This document shows positions 19,503 to 28,944 of a stretch of DNA of 64,000 bases, piece after piece. Source of the stretch: Cohnella kolymensis (GTDB lineage Bacteria; Bacillota; Bacilli; Paenibacillales; Paenibacillaceae); the NCBI RefSeq assembly GCF_000829465.1, contig NZ_JXAL01000033.1, positions 124,001 through 188,000 on the forward strand, given 5' to 3'. Below the pieces are notes generated by a model that was not told the origin of the DNA, made no database searches, and worked only from the letters and a program-made list of their open reading frames with translations. Within the stretch, counting starts at the first letter, position 1; every line of letters starts with the position of its first letter. The position numbers were made by a program, and so were the translations under genes.

Positions 19503-19615
19503 TTTTTTTGCCTCCTATGGTGCCGCTGCTCTCTATGTTCTTTCCTCTATTGACGCCTAAACTCTCTTGAAGGTTGCCGCGTCGAGGCGAGCCCCATAAA
19601 ATGGAGGAAATCAAT

Positions 19616-19750
19616 ATGGGACAGGAACATCGGGCTCAACTGAGGAATGCCCGGACATTTTTACAACAGGAAAAATGGCTGATGAGGACTGGATTGCTCG
19701 GCTTTCTGTTAGCAGCCGTGTGCGGGATTTGGACGCTTATTAGGTCTTGA
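19616..19750 (+). CDS. short single-pass membrane peptide
   Basis: 44-codon ORF between genes on the opposite strand. GGAGG (19603-19607) lies 8 nt before ATG 19616, which is ideal. The product has a charged amphipathic N-terminal half (MGQEHRAQLRNARTFLQQEK) and one membrane helix (LLGFLLAAVCGIWTLI). It could be a small regulatory or toxin-like membrane peptide, but I recognise no family. The stretch around it (19503-19807) holds nothing else that I can see. Confidence 0.5.
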   Translation: MGQEHRAQLRNARTFLQQEKWLMRTGLLGFLLAAVCGIWTLIRS

Positions 19751-19807
19751 TTGGGATCGGAGTGTCGATTCGGATTGTCAAATTAATTTTTCAGCCTAAT
19801 GCGCCCA

Positions 19808-20230
19808 CTATAAAGATTTCACGATCTGGTCAATGATTCGCGCCATACTTCTCGTCATTCGCTCCTCGGCTTCATGGAAGAAGAGATATCGATATCCATC
19901 GACCTCCGGCAATAATTTCTTACTCTTCGGATGTTCAAAATAGGAAGAGCAAACTAAATCATTCACATCGGGTAGTGCAGCTGTCTTCCACATAAAAAGA
20001 TGTAAATCCTTATTCTGCATATACTGAAAGACGCCCAAATCCTGCAGTTCATTCGGATTAAGCACGATGCCCGTTTCTTCTTTTGTTTCCCGACAGCAAA
20101 CATCGATCGGTAATTCTCCTTCTTCTTTAAGCCCCTTGGGCAGATCATAAAAAGAATTCCCTGTGGAATGACAAGCTAAATATTTGCTGCTGCCATCTGT
20201 GATGAAGATGCCCACTGAAGTGTTTTTCAT
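19808..20230 (-). CDS. Nudix hydrolase
   Basis: 140 residues with a complete Nudix box: GLKEEGELPIDVCCRETKEE (from residue 33), ending TGI, with the catalytic R-E-x-x-E-E. These enzymes cleave nucleoside diphosphate-x compounds; the substrate is not predictable. The ATG overlaps the stop of the upstream methyltransferase gene by 4 nt. No ribosome site of its own is obvious, consistent with translational coupling. Confidence 0.9.
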   Translation of the reverse strand: MKNTSVGIFITDGSSKYLACHSTGNSFYDLPKGLKEEGELPIDVCCRETKEETGIVLNPNELQDLGVFQYMQNKDLHLFMWKTAALPDVNDLVCSSYFEHPKSKKLLPEVDGYRYLFFHEAEERMTRSMARIIDQIVKSL

Positions 20231-20943
20231 TGATTTTTCTGTACAGCAAAAATAATCGATTGAGCGCGAAACTGCGACGGTTTATCGTATTTCTCTTCGT
20301 CAATCGACTGCAATTTCGTTCTATACTCAAGTACATTCCAACCTCTATAGGTCTCTTCTAAAATGGAAAAAGCTCTTTCCGTCGGCAGATTAAGCTCGAT
20401 CAGTGGTTGCAGCTCACGGCCGGTATCTGTTTCAATCTCCTGCACATTCGTATTCATCTCTATGCAGTGGATGCCGCCAAGCTTTGTGCCGCGCTTCATT
20501 CGCTCAAGCACCTGTACCAGCGCCTCCTCCGATGAGACATGCTCAAGACAGCCGCATGCGATAATATAGTCGTAAGCATCTTCTCTTATTTCCGCACGTT
20601 CAGCATCGCTTTTATCAGCTTCAATCAGATCGGAAACTCCATATTCTTGAGCATTTTCACGCAGCTTAGCTACCGCTTCATCAAGCAAGTCCAGCCCGAC
20701 CACTTTACTGCTTGTATTCTTAAGGGCAATCGCAATCGGAATGGTATTGCGCCCGGCGCCACAGCCGAGATCGAGCACATTCACATCGGTTTTGTGCAGC
20801 AACAACCGGTCCAGCAGCTCCATTACAAGTGGAATGGGCTTGGACATCCACGTGCCGGGCTCTAAAATTTCGTTATCTTCGTAGAGCTCTTTATGATAAT
20901 TCGCTTCAGCCCTGCGCGCCTCGTCGAAATTTGCTTGACTCAT
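20227..20943 (-). CDS. class I SAM-dependent methyltransferase
   Basis: 238 residues. Motif I is NVLDLGCGAGRNT, motif II about KVVGLDLLDEAV and motif IV IIACGCLEHV, typical of class I methyltransferases that act on small molecules. The start is ATG 20943, preceded by GGAGGGGG; an upstream in-frame ATG at 20991 lacks a site. The last 4 bases overlap the Nudix gene, so both probably act in one pathway, such as modification and clean-up of a nucleotide derivative (inference). Confidence 0.88.
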   Translation of the reverse strand: MSQANFDEARRAEANYHKELYEDNEILEPGTWMSKPIPLVMELLDRLLLHKTDVNVLDLGCGAGRNTIPIAIALKNTSSKVVGLDLLDEAVAKLRENAQEYGVSDLIEADKSDAERAEIREDAYDYIIACGCLEHVSSEEALVQVLERMKRGTKLGGIHCIEMNTNVQEIETDTGRELQPLIELNLPTERAFSILEETYRGWNVLEYRTKLQSIDEEKYDKPSQFRAQSIIFAVQKNQ

Positions 20944-20995
20944 TACAACGCCCCCTCCATACAAACGCTTCTTCTGTCTAAATATACCCAATAAC

Positions 20996-21021
20996 GAAAA
21001 AATCCGCCCAGAGGACGGATT
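20996..21021 (-). terminator. Rho-independent terminator for rlmN
   Basis: On the minus strand, just after the rlmN stop, the arms AATCCGTCC and GGGCGGATT close on a 3-nt loop and are followed by six T. It separates rlmN from the methyltransferase pair. Confidence 0.85.
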
Positions 21022-21028
21022 CTTTGTT

Positions 21029-22090
21029 TTATGTGGCTGCCCGGATTTGTTTGCTTCTTAATTGCCCGCAAGCGGCATCAATATCTGCCCCGTGTTCCAT
21101 GCGAACACTGCAGCTAATGCCTTGCTTCTTCAACGTATCATAGAAAGCGCGAACCGATTCCTGCTCGCTTCTTTGATATTGACTGTGTTCATCCACAGGA
21201 TTATATGGGATTAGGTTAACATTAGCGAGATCGCGTCGATCTCCAATCAGCTCAGCCAGCTCAACAGCATGTTCTCTGCGGTCATTAACATCCTTCAGCA
21301 GGATATATTCCAGCGTAATTCTCCGGTTTGTTTTTTCTAAATAGTAATCAATAGCCTTCATCAGTTTCTCTATTGGAATGGCGCGGTTTATTTTCATGAT
21401 TCGTGTTCGCAGTTCGTTATTCGGCGCATGCAACGAGATAGCAAGGTTCACCTGCAAATCGCTGTCGGCGAATTCATAAATTTTCTCGGCCAGGCCGCTT
21501 GTTGAGACCGTGATATGTCTTGGACCGATTGCAAGTCCTTTGTGATCTTTCACAGTCCTGATGAAGTTCGCCATGTTGTCATAGTTATCGAACGGCTCGC
21601 CGATCCCCATCACTACAATGTGACTTACACGTTCACCCTGCTTTGTTTGATCCAGATGACGCTGGACCTTCATAATTTGTCCCACAATCTCGCCGCTGGA
21701 CAAATCACGGCTTTTGGCTAATAATCCGCTGGCACAAAAGCTGCATCCGATGTTACAGCCGACTTGCGTCGTGACACAAACCGATAAACCGAACTTGTGG
21801 CTCATCAGCACCGTCTCAATCAAGTTGCCGTCCTGCAATCGAAACAAAAACTTAATCGTTCCGTCGGACGATTCTTGCTTTAAATGCTCTTCCAAAGTCT
21901 CAATGACAAAATGATCCGCCAATAACTGAGTACATTCTTTATTTACATCAGCCATCTCGGCAAAGCTCGTCACCCGCTTCCGATAAAGCCATTCCCAAAC
22001 CTGGTTCGCACGAAACTTCGTATGCCCATGTTCCTGCAGCCACGCCGTCAGCTGATCTAATGTCAATCCATAAATGGATGGTTTATTCAT
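21029..22090 (-). CDS. rlmN: RlmN-type 23S rRNA/tRNA adenine C2 methyltransferase
   Basis: 353 residues, closely like Bacillus RlmN throughout: the radical SAM CxxxCxxC is at Cys112, Cys116 and Cys119, and the C-terminal catalytic Cys is Cys341 in [10 protein letters not shown]. RlmN methylates C2 of A2503 in 23S rRNA and A37 of some tRNAs. The motifs GEPFDNYDN and SLHAPN are present. The sequence fits RlmN better than the Cfr resistance clade, which differs around the radical SAM loop. The ATG has GAGG about 7-9 nt upstream, and a terminator follows. The genome may encode a second copy, as some Bacilli do. Confidence 0.93.
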   Translation of the reverse strand: MNKPSIYGLTLDQLTAWLQEHGHTKFRANQVWEWLYRKRVTSFAEMADVNKECTQLLADHFVIETLEEHLKQESSDGTIKFLFRLQDGNLIETVLMSHKFGLSVCVTTQVGCNIGCSFCASGLLAKSRDLSSGEIVGQIMKVQRHLDQTKQGERVSHIVVMGIGEPFDNYDNMANFIRTVKDHKGLAIGPRHITVSTSGLAEKIYEFADSDLQVNLAISLHAPNNELRTRIMKINRAIPIEKLMKAIDYYLEKTNRRITLEYILLKDVNDRREHAVELAELIGDRRDLANVNLIPYNPVDEHSQYQRSEQESVRAFYDTLKKQGISCSVRMEHGADIDAACGQLRSKQIRAAT

Positions 22091-22262
22091 TCGTTGACCT
22101 CATTTCAAATGCAAATCCTCATTTATCTATGATACGATTCCCCGTACCACTATTCAACTATGTCGCTTAATTGGCTTGTTGCATTGCAAACGGCGTATCT
22201 GTAATATTATTTTGAACAATTAATCGATCGGATCTTTCAATAACGGAGGTCGTTAACAAGCT

Positions 22263-23009
22263 ATGGCGTACAATTTTCTCATTGAGCCCTCAGGATACAA
22301 CGCATTCGATAATGAGGGGGAACAGATTGAAAAATGCAAGGAATGGGTTCTGCTCTCAGAGAAAGCTTCAAAAATCAAAACATTTTACTATAAGCGAAAC
22401 AATATGAGCCTGCCTTGCAGCATCATCGGATATGTGGACAGAATGACCGCTGTAATCGAATTCGACAACAGACAAAAGCACTGTATCCACCCTTCGTACC
22501 TGAAAGAGATGCAGGCCTCTAATTTCAATCAGAAACTTACAACCTCAGCGGAAGAATCGGTCAGTCCCGAGGAGATCCCCCTTGAACAAGCCGCATCCAT
22601 AGATGAAATCCATGCAGCTCCTGAACCCCCTGTTGACGCAGAAGCCAAAGCTGACGTGCCTCAGGCAGAGCAACCGAAAGGTAAAGCCAAAAAAGAAAAA
22701 GCAGCAAAGCTGCAGCTTCCTGATGAAAAAGTGAAAATGACCGCAACGGTTAAGGAATTCACGACTGTGCCCAACAACTTCTCCGATAACGACGATGAAG
22801 TGGTCATTTACGAAAACGTGTCCATTGACGAGCCGCAAACAGATCTTGGGGTCGCCTGGTCCAGCCACAGCGCCACACTTAAAAAGATGGAATTGGAAAT
22901 CGGGGATAAGATCACATTTGAAGCAAAAATTATAACCAAAAAACTCACTAGACACCCCGTACCTTATAAAATTAACAATCCATCGAAAATAGCAAAAGAA
23001 CAATCATGA
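22263..23009 (+). CDS. uncharacterised protein with acidic/alanine-rich linker
   Basis: 248 residues in three parts: an N-terminal globular part (about 1-85) with SLPCSIIGYVDRMTAVIEFDN and a CIHP segment, a low-complexity Ala/Glu/Pro/Lys linker (about 90-155), and a C-terminal part (about 160-248) of beta strands that could form an OB-like fold (DKITFEAKIITKKL). No known family is recognised. GGAGG lies 13 nt before the ATG, longer than usual, and the intergenic region (22091-22262) shows nothing else decisive. It ends at a perfect hairpin terminator and abuts the broken VanX-like gene on the other strand. Confidence 0.7.
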   Translation: MAYNFLIEPSGYNAFDNEGEQIEKCKEWVLLSEKASKIKTFYYKRNNMSLPCSIIGYVDRMTAVIEFDNRQKHCIHPSYLKEMQASNFNQKLTTSAEESVSPEEIPLEQAASIDEIHAAPEPPVDAEAKADVPQAEQPKGKAKKEKAAKLQLPDEKVKMTATVKEFTTVPNNFSDNDDEVVIYENVSIDEPQTDLGVAWSSHSATLKKMELEIGDKITFEAKIITKKLTRHPVPYKINNPSKIAKEQS

Positions 23010-23010
23010 A

Positions 23011-23035
23011 AAGAAGGCTGCTCCACAGCCTTCTT
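23011..23035. terminator. terminator hairpin, 10-bp perfect stem
   Basis: AAGAAGGCTG, loop CTCCA, CAGCCTTCTT. On the plus strand it is followed by CAATTTC, on the minus strand by TTTTCATG. It closes the gene at 22263 and, read the other way, the truncated VanX-like gene that stops at 23057. Confidence 0.75.
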
Positions 23036-23056
23036 CAATTTCATTCAACATCGAAA

Positions 23057-23641
23057 TCAAGTTCCGTGAGCCGAGATCTGGCCTAAATAGTCGAAATTAC
23101 TACCCATATCCACTTCTTTGCCCGTTATTTTGTCCACGATCGTTAAATCAACGGTGCTGCCTCTCGAATGTCCTGACCTGCTTGCGAGGTATCCGAGTTT
23201 GAACAATTTCCTTTTATCTACATTCGGATAAAAGGTTTTTTTCATTTTTGTATCGTTAATGTCTTTAGACCATGTTTTAAAATCATTAACGGACTTTTGT
23301 GGACGGTAAGCGTCAAAGATCTTCAGCCTATAACCCTTAACTTCCAGATCATTGTTGACAGCCTTTAAAGCCTTAGCTGCCTGACTGGACATGATCGCCA
23401 GTGGAGCTTTGTAGCCCACTACACGTCTGCCGATAAAATTGTATTCGCTGTAATAACGAATGTCATATTGAGCGGTTGGAATGACTTCGTCTAAGTACAC
23501 AAAACCCTTGGGCAAATGGCGTTGCTTCACCGCTTTCTCACTGCCTGTATTTGCAGCTGCCACTGTAGAAACGTAAACAAACATATAGAGAAAGGATACG
23601 GCAATTAAAGTAAGCTGCCTGCAAGTTTTCACTAGATTCAT
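23057..23641 (-). pseudogene. VanX-like D-Ala-D-Ala dipeptidase, 3'-truncated
   Basis: Starts at ATG 23641 with a signal peptide (residues 1-30) and continues as an M15D dipeptidase: DAYRPQKSVNDF, then the metal-binding segment SGHSRGSTVDLTI with His158 and Asp165. The frame stops after FDYLGQISAHGT (194 residues). Family members carry about 35 further residues including the catalytic Glu and third zinc ligand (EWWH motif); no frame contains them, because a hairpin and the opposite-strand gene follow at once. The enzyme should therefore be inactive. The missing end is not explained by a single-base error, so a deletion is more likely. Confidence 0.8.
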
Positions 23642-23759
23642 TAGGCTTGATCCCTTCTTATACTCGTTTACTCTCTGCCAGTTGAACAAGTGATGAAACG
23701 CAATCGATCGTCATAAGGATGACAACTAAGATAGCGTATCGCTTTGGAGGGATATTCAA

Positions 23760-24617
23760 ATGCCGAAAGCATTAATACGACTCGAGGATATCGGTCCCGG
23801 AGGTTATTACGAGACGGCGGAAAATCAAATAAAGTTACTCGTTATTGCAGATTATCTATATTCTTGCAAAGTGCCTTTTCACGTTGCGGTCATTTCTCGT
23901 TTCATTGATCCAGGGCGCGGAATCGATCACTCCATCGGCAATCCATACGATTCCTTTGCCTCAAGATTCTCTCAAACTCTACATGCATTAACCGCACGCG
24001 GAGCGTCCCTCGGCATGCATGGCTATACTCACCAGTACGGCCGGTCTGTCAGCGCTGAGGGTTATGAATTTGCTTATTCGGGCTGCAGCAAAGACTGTCC
24101 GCCGGACGATTCACCGGATTCTTTATCGGCGGCCGAACGGTTTCAGCGTTCATACGCCTACAGCCGATATTCCATGGCATTGTCTGCATTTCAAGCGGCA
24201 GGATTGCGGCCGGATTGGTGGGAAACCCCTCATTACGCGGCATCCGAAGTTCAGCGAAAAATTCTGGAGGCTTGCAGTTTGCTGATTTACGAAGACAATC
24301 CGGACGTCCCTCACAGCCGGCAAGTGACTTATCGTAAGTCCAAATCGATTCTCGGAAAGAGTTTTTACGTACCGACGCCTCTCGGTTATGTAGGCGGCGC
24401 AACCGTGGAGCAAGATGTGAAAAGAATAATAAACCTAGTGAACGAATTCGGTGACGATGATCTGGCTTCTTTCTTTTATCATCCGTTTCTCGAATTTCCC
24501 TATATTCACATCCGCAGCAATGCTTCACCCTATTATGACGAAGGTTCTCCCCTGAAAACTCTTATTCAACACATGCTGTCTCATGGCCGGCGCTTTGTCC
24601 ACATTTTGGACTTATGA
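23760..24617 (+). CDS. DUF2334 polysaccharide-deacetylase-like protein
   Basis: 285 residues. The N-terminal [12 protein letters not shown] and the central [11 protein letters not shown] match DUF2334, a divergent branch of the NodB carbohydrate esterase fold; [14 protein letters not shown] is a second conserved region. Family members lack a signal peptide and have unknown substrates. The RBS (GGAGGGATATT) lies 7-11 nt before ATG 23760. The last 6 bases overlap the opposite-strand hydrolase gene tail to tail. Confidence 0.85.
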   Translation: MPKALIRLEDIGPGGYYETAENQIKLLVIADYLYSCKVPFHVAVISRFIDPGRGIDHSIGNPYDSFASRFSQTLHALTARGASLGMHGYTHQYGRSVSAEGYEFAYSGCSKDCPPDDSPDSLSAAERFQRSYAYSRYSMALSAFQAAGLRPDWWETPHYAASEVQRKILEACSLLIYEDNPDVPHSRQVTYRKSKSILGKSFYVPTPLGYVGGATVEQDVKRIINLVNEFGDDDLASFFYHPFLEFPYIHIRSNASPYYDEGSPLKTLIQHMLSHGRRFVHILDL

Positions 24618-25505
24618 GTTTCGGCATTCGTTGCCCTCGACTTCGCTCAAAAATCCTCGTATCGTCTTCACATACTCCTCGGTTTCTTCCAAGTAGCTGA
24701 TGTGGGCGCTGTGTTCAAAAATATGGATCTCGGAATCCGGCACGAGAGACTGATAGTATGCTGTCGATTCAGGAGCCGCTTCGTCATACCGGCCGCATAC
24801 AAACAGTGATGGGATATCCATTTTATGAAGCTCGGGTGTTACGTCGAAAGTTTTTAGGTTTCCTGTCGGGAAGAACTCTGAAGGTCCCCACATCGTCATA
24901 TAGATTTCCTTATTCCCTTTAGCACGACTTTCAGTCAGAATAGCCGGCCACGGATCAGCTCTGCAAACATGCCTTTTGTAGTAATCTGTCATGGCAACTT
25001 GATACTCTTCGGAGCTTGTTGTTCCTTGCTCCTCATGACGGGCAATGGTTTGCTGGACGTCTTCGGGCAATTGTGTCAGGAAACGGTCCGCGTCTTGCTT
25101 CCAGCGTTCGGCACTTAGACATGGACTTGAAAAAATAACACTTCGAACGCCCGAATGTTCCCTATTGATCAGATAGGATGCGGCGAACATCGTGCCCCAG
25201 GAATGCCCCAAGAGGTGTACTTCTTTTAAATCCAGCGCTTCCCGTACGCGAACCAGTTCGTCTACAAAACGCTCCGTTCTCCACAGTGACGGATCATCCG
25301 GTCTGTCCGAATTTCCCGAGCCAAGCTGATCATAGAAAATAACCGGCCGTTCATCCGCCAACACGTCGAGCACCGATCTTAGCGGATCGTGAGTATTACC
25401 TGGGCCGCCGTGGAGTACAAGCAAAGGCGTCTTACCGCCTTCACCTACGCGTATGTACCACACCCTGCCTCCAGGGACGTCAATATAGCCCTCATCGCTT
25501 TTCAA
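24612..25505 (-). CDS. proline iminopeptidase-family alpha/beta hydrolase
   Basis: 297 residues with oxyanion motif [10 protein letters not shown], nucleophile elbow GHSWGT (Ser), acid in CGRYDEAAP and His in [11 protein letters not shown], the arrangement of S33 proline iminopeptidases and tricorn-interacting factor F1. The family releases N-terminal proline from peptides or acts on related amides. The ATG is at 25505, before a divergent AT-rich gap. No other operon partner is evident. Confidence 0.88.
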   Translation of the reverse strand: MKSDEGYIDVPGGRVWYIRVGEGGKTPLLVLHGGPGNTHDPLRSVLDVLADERPVIFYDQLGSGNSDRPDDPSLWRTERFVDELVRVREALDLKEVHLLGHSWGTMFAASYLINREHSGVRSVIFSSPCLSAERWKQDADRFLTQLPEDVQQTIARHEEQGTTSSEEYQVAMTDYYKRHVCRADPWPAILTESRAKGNKEIYMTMWGPSEFFPTGNLKTFDVTPELHKMDIPSLFVCGRYDEAAPESTAYYQSLVPDSEIHIFEHSAHISYLEETEEYVKTIRGFLSEVEGNECRNS

Positions 25506-25564
25506 GTTCGCTGCCTCCGTTCACATTTTAAAAAATTCAATTCGCATATTTGCTTTATTGTACC

Positions 25565-25602
25565 AAAAAGCTCCCGCAGGTGTGGATACCTGGCGGGAGC
25601 TT
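25565..25602 (-). terminator. Rho-independent terminator for the DinB/M3 operon
   Basis: Minus strand: AAGCTCCCGC-x-AGGT / ACCT-x-GCGGGAGCTT, loop of about 6 nt, followed by TTTTTG. Lies just past the DinB stop codon at 25614. Confidence 0.9.
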
Positions 25603-25613
25603 GCATGAACACA

Positions 25614-26096
25614 TTAGACAGCGGGAGGTTCTATATTCATTTGCGTCCATTCATCGCGTGAAGGTCCGTAAACTCCAGTCACAGGAAGACCCGCTTGCCG
25701 CATCAACACCGTCATTTGCCCGCGGTGGTGGGTTTGGTGGCTGATCAGAATGGACAGTGTCAGCCCGACCGGCCATTGTTCACCGTACATCTCCCGTACT
25801 TCCAGCAAAGATTCATCCGTCCATTGCTTATGAATCGCTTCCAGCAAAGCCTCGCTCGCATTTCGGTAACTGTCCGCTATGACTTGAGCGGATGAAGGTA
25901 AAGACGTATCGTGATGCGGGGCTTCGAAATCGAGCCCAGTACGGGACATCATCTCGTGCAGGGAAGTCGTGATGTGCCAAGCGATACGGCCCAGCGTCCG
26001 ATCCTGCGGGGTAACTTCTTGCGCTAAGGATTCATCGGTCAAAACATCGAGCAGCTTTTGGGTGGACGCACTTTCATGCTTCACACGAACATACAT
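25614..26096 (-). CDS. DinB-family protein
   Basis: 160 residues, four-helix bundle with the DinB metal triad: His in GRIAWHITTS and the pair in SHQTHHRGQM. DinB/YfiT-like proteins include metal-dependent enzymes and thiol transferases (for example bacillithiol S-transferases); this one is not assignable further. It is 8 nt after the M3 peptidase gene and shares its terminator. Confidence 0.88.
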   Translation of the reverse strand: MYVRVKHESASTQKLLDVLTDESLAQEVTPQDRTLGRIAWHITTSLHEMMSRTGLDFEAPHHDTSLPSSAQVIADSYRNASEALLEAIHKQWTDESLLEVREMYGEQWPVGLTLSILISHQTHHRGQMTVLMRQAGLPVTGVYGPSRDEWTQMNIEPPAV

Positions 26097-26104
26097 TCTC
26101 CTTC

Positions 26105-27811
26105 TTACAATTGAGTATCATCTACTGAATTCAGCCAATTGTTAATTTCACTGATTACCGACTCTACACAACCGTCTTCGAACGGCGAGATGAGTCCTGC
26201 ATACTCCACCAATTCCGTAAAAGAGCGGCTCCCGCCCACTTGGCATAATTTCAAATAATTTGCCCAAGCGCTTCCCCAATCTTCATTCATCCGCTTCCAG
26301 AACTGGAACGCACAAATTTGCGCCAATGAGTAGTCGATATAATAGAACGGCAATTGGTAAATGTGGAGCTGTCTCTGCCAAAATCCGCCGCGCTCCAAGT
26401 ATTCGTTCTGATCGTAATTGCGGTGCGGCATGTATTTGCGTTCGATGCTGCGCCATGCATTTTTGCGCTCCGCCGGGGTCGCTTCCGGATTCGCATAAAC
26501 ATAGTGTTGGAATTCATCCACAGCGACGATATAGGGAACGATCTGCAAAGAGCTCGCCAGATGGTCGAAGCGGTATTTGTCCGCGTCCTCCTGGAAAAAG
26601 AGGTTCATCCATTTCCAAGTGAAAAACTCCATACTCATCGAGTGAATTTCGCTGGATTCGGAAGTAGCAAATTCATATTCCGGTACATTAAAGCCTCTGC
26701 TGTGATAAACCTGAAACGCATGACCAACTTCATGGGTCAACACATCTATATCGCCCGATGTCCCGTTGAAGTTTGCAAAGATAAACGGCATGCCATATTT
26801 ACTAAAATAGGTGCAATAGCCGGTGATTTGCTTGCCCTTCTTGCTTTCGAGATCCATCAGACCTTTGTCGATCATAAGTGTGAAAAATTCATCCGTTTCC
26901 GGAGAGAGCTCGCGGTACATGTCGGCGCCATTCTGAACGATCCACGCCGGATCACCTTTTGGCGTTGCGTTCCCTGTCTTGAAGCTGAACGCTTCATCAT
27001 AATATTGCAATTTGTCTACGGAAATCCGGCGGCGCTGCCGCTCTCTCAACTCTGTGGCCGCAGGTACGATGTGTTCCAGCACTTGTCTGCGGAAGTTCTC
27101 CACCATCGCCTCGTTATAGTCGGTGCGGCTCATCCGGTCATAGCCAAGCTGTACGAAATTCGCATAGCCGAGTTTTTTGGCGATTTGGGTTCGCACTTTG
27201 ACAAGATCATCATAGATTCTGTCCAAAGTTGCTTCGTGCTCGGCGAAAAATCCGAATCTGGCTTCGGAAGCCTTCTTTCTCATCAGCCGGTCGGTTGATT
27301 GTTCGAAGGGAAGCAATTGCGCAATCGTTCTTTCTTCTCCCTCAAAGGGAATCTTAGCGGAAGCAATGAGTGCGGCATATTCTGTCGAGAGCTTATTTTC
27401 ATGCTGCAGATCTTCAATAATTTCAGGCTTGAAAACTTTCAGCGACAGATCGGCTAAACGGAAAAGCTGGGCGCCCCATTTGGCCTCAAGATCCGCCCTA
27501 AATTTGCTATTTACCAGCGCGCGGTAGTAGTCCGTTATGTATTCTTGTATGATCGGGCCCATCTCATCCATGTAATCCTGTTCAGCTTTGTAGAATTCGT
27601 CGGTCGTATCGATAGAATGACGTACAAATACCAATTGGCCCTGCGTATCGAAATCACTGCGAAGACGATTGATTCTCACTATAACTTCACTTTGTTCTTC
27701 CGCATTCTCTGCCGTGTTAAAGACAGCAATCATTTCCTTGAACTGTTTCTCCACTTCCTTAACATCCGGACGTTGGTAAGGCATATCGTTAAATTTCATA
27801 CTCGGTTTCAT
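26105..27811 (-). CDS. M3-family oligoendopeptidase (PepF type)
   Basis: 568 residues, the usual length for the PepF-like branch of family M3. Zinc motif HEVGH lies in VLTHEVGHAFQVY, with the third ligand Glu in the downstream SSEIHSMSMEFF. The peptidase degrades short cytosolic peptides. The start is ATG 27811, overlapping the stop of the upstream phosphotransferase as ATGA; a second ATG 12 nt in (MKFNDMPYQ, 27799) fits homologues equally well. The last codons end 8 nt before the DinB gene. The antisense open frames over this gene are shadows. Confidence 0.92.
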   Translation of the reverse strand: MKPSMKFNDMPYQRPDVKEVEKQFKEMIAVFNTAENAEEQSEVIVRINRLRSDFDTQGQLVFVRHSIDTTDEFYKAEQDYMDEMGPIIQEYITDYYRALVNSKFRADLEAKWGAQLFRLADLSLKVFKPEIIEDLQHENKLSTEYAALIASAKIPFEGEERTIAQLLPFEQSTDRLMRKKASEARFGFFAEHEATLDRIYDDLVKVRTQIAKKLGYANFVQLGYDRMSRTDYNEAMVENFRRQVLEHIVPAATELRERQRRRISVDKLQYYDEAFSFKTGNATPKGDPAWIVQNGADMYRELSPETDEFFTLMIDKGLMDLESKKGKQITGYCTYFSKYGMPFIFANFNGTSGDIDVLTHEVGHAFQVYHSRGFNVPEYEFATSESSEIHSMSMEFFTWKWMNLFFQEDADKYRFDHLASSLQIVPYIVAVDEFQHYVYANPEATPAERKNAWRSIERKYMPHRNYDQNEYLERGGFWQRQLHIYQLPFYYIDYSLAQICAFQFWKRMNEDWGSAWANYLKLCQVGGSRSFTELVEYAGLISPFEDGCVESVISEINNWLNSVDDTQL

Positions 27812-28827
27812 CCTCTCTCAGATAATGAATGATAGTCCAGTTGTACGATGGGCACATTTCTCTTGATCCGGTCTCTCATTTCTTCCATCCATTGCTGAAG
27901 ACGAGCCGATCGATCTATGAGCTCGGTTTTTTTGTTCAATACAAGGTATAAGCAAATATCACGCAGCTTCAGAAAATAAGGCAGATGTTCAAGCCATTCC
28001 AACGGCAGTTCATAAGCGCATCGGTAACCCGACCAAAAGGCCTGGAAGAAATCCTGCGCAAACTGAGTCTTGCTGCTGCTATTTTCGAAAGGTACCCAGG
28101 TCAAGGAATAATAGAGCGGGATGGCAACATCGTGGATGAACCAATTATATGCGCAGTCGTCGAAGTCAAAAACGCTGATCTCACCGTCGCTCACAAAAAA
28201 ATTACGCGGATGGATATCAGTATGAATAAGCCCATACACATCATTGCTGGAGCGTAATCCGTGCAAGTGTGCAAGCACTTCGTTCAGCCGCTCTAGAACA
28301 TACTCGTCTCCAGGCAGGATGTAATCATTCGCATTCTTGATGAGATCGTCATCATCCCAAGATGAACGGCGGAGCTCGTCATCCCTCACCACGTAACGGG
28401 TAGTCGCTGCATGCATCCGGCCGGTTAGCTCGCCCCATTGCCGGAACAGATCCACATTCCATTGGGCGGGATTTGTGTAATCAGGCAGATGACCGCGAGC
28501 TTTCTCGAAAAGACTGGCTGTGAAGTAAGATCCGCCTGCTTCGATCAACTCCGTTGTTCGTCCATTCTGCGAACGGTAACATTGCGGGATCTTCAGCCCT
28601 TGGGAAACCAGATAAGAGATCCATGACAATTCCGCCGCAATTTGCGCTTCCGAACGATGGCTGCTGTGCGTCAACCTGAGAATAGACAACTCACCGTTAC
28701 GTTCCATTTCAAAAACATAATTCTCGAAATCTCCCAGCTTCCGTTGACTGCCGAATCTCAGCCCGAAGCGTTTAGCGGCCTCTTCAATAATATGCTCGCC
28801 AAAGATCTCGGCCACTGCCGCTTCCAT
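27808..28827 (-). CDS. phosphotransferase (APH/SrkA-like fold)
   Basis: 339 residues with a kinase-like fold: catalytic loop LIHTDIHPRNFF and DFDD metal site, resembling YihE/SrkA and spectinomycin phosphotransferases. The substrate is unknown. GGAG lies 8 nt before ATG 28827; a GTG at 28836 would overlap that site. Together with the M3 peptidase and DinB genes it forms a minus-strand operon. Confidence 0.87.
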   Translation of the reverse strand: MEAAVAEIFGEHIIEEAAKRFGLRFGSQRKLGDFENYVFEMERNGELSILRLTHSSHRSEAQIAAELSWISYLVSQGLKIPQCYRSQNGRTTELIEAGGSYFTASLFEKARGHLPDYTNPAQWNVDLFRQWGELTGRMHAATTRYVVRDDELRRSSWDDDDLIKNANDYILPGDEYVLERLNEVLAHLHGLRSSNDVYGLIHTDIHPRNFFVSDGEISVFDFDDCAYNWFIHDVAIPLYYSLTWVPFENSSSKTQFAQDFFQAFWSGYRCAYELPLEWLEHLPYFLKLRDICLYLVLNKKTELIDRSARLQQWMEEMRDRIKRNVPIVQLDYHSLSERG

Positions 28828-28944
28828 GAGTTCCACTCCTTTGCCGCAACATTTTTACCAAAAACCGACTAGTCAGTCTATATCACATAGCCTACCTTTT
28901 TACAAATCCTGTGTCAATTACTTATTGAACTGAGGTGCCTTCCT

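Noticed and set aside
26354-27298. Open frame of 314 codons opposite the M3 peptidase.
   Set aside because: Antisense shadow: no ribosome site, no family motif, while the peptidase on the other strand has its zinc motif.
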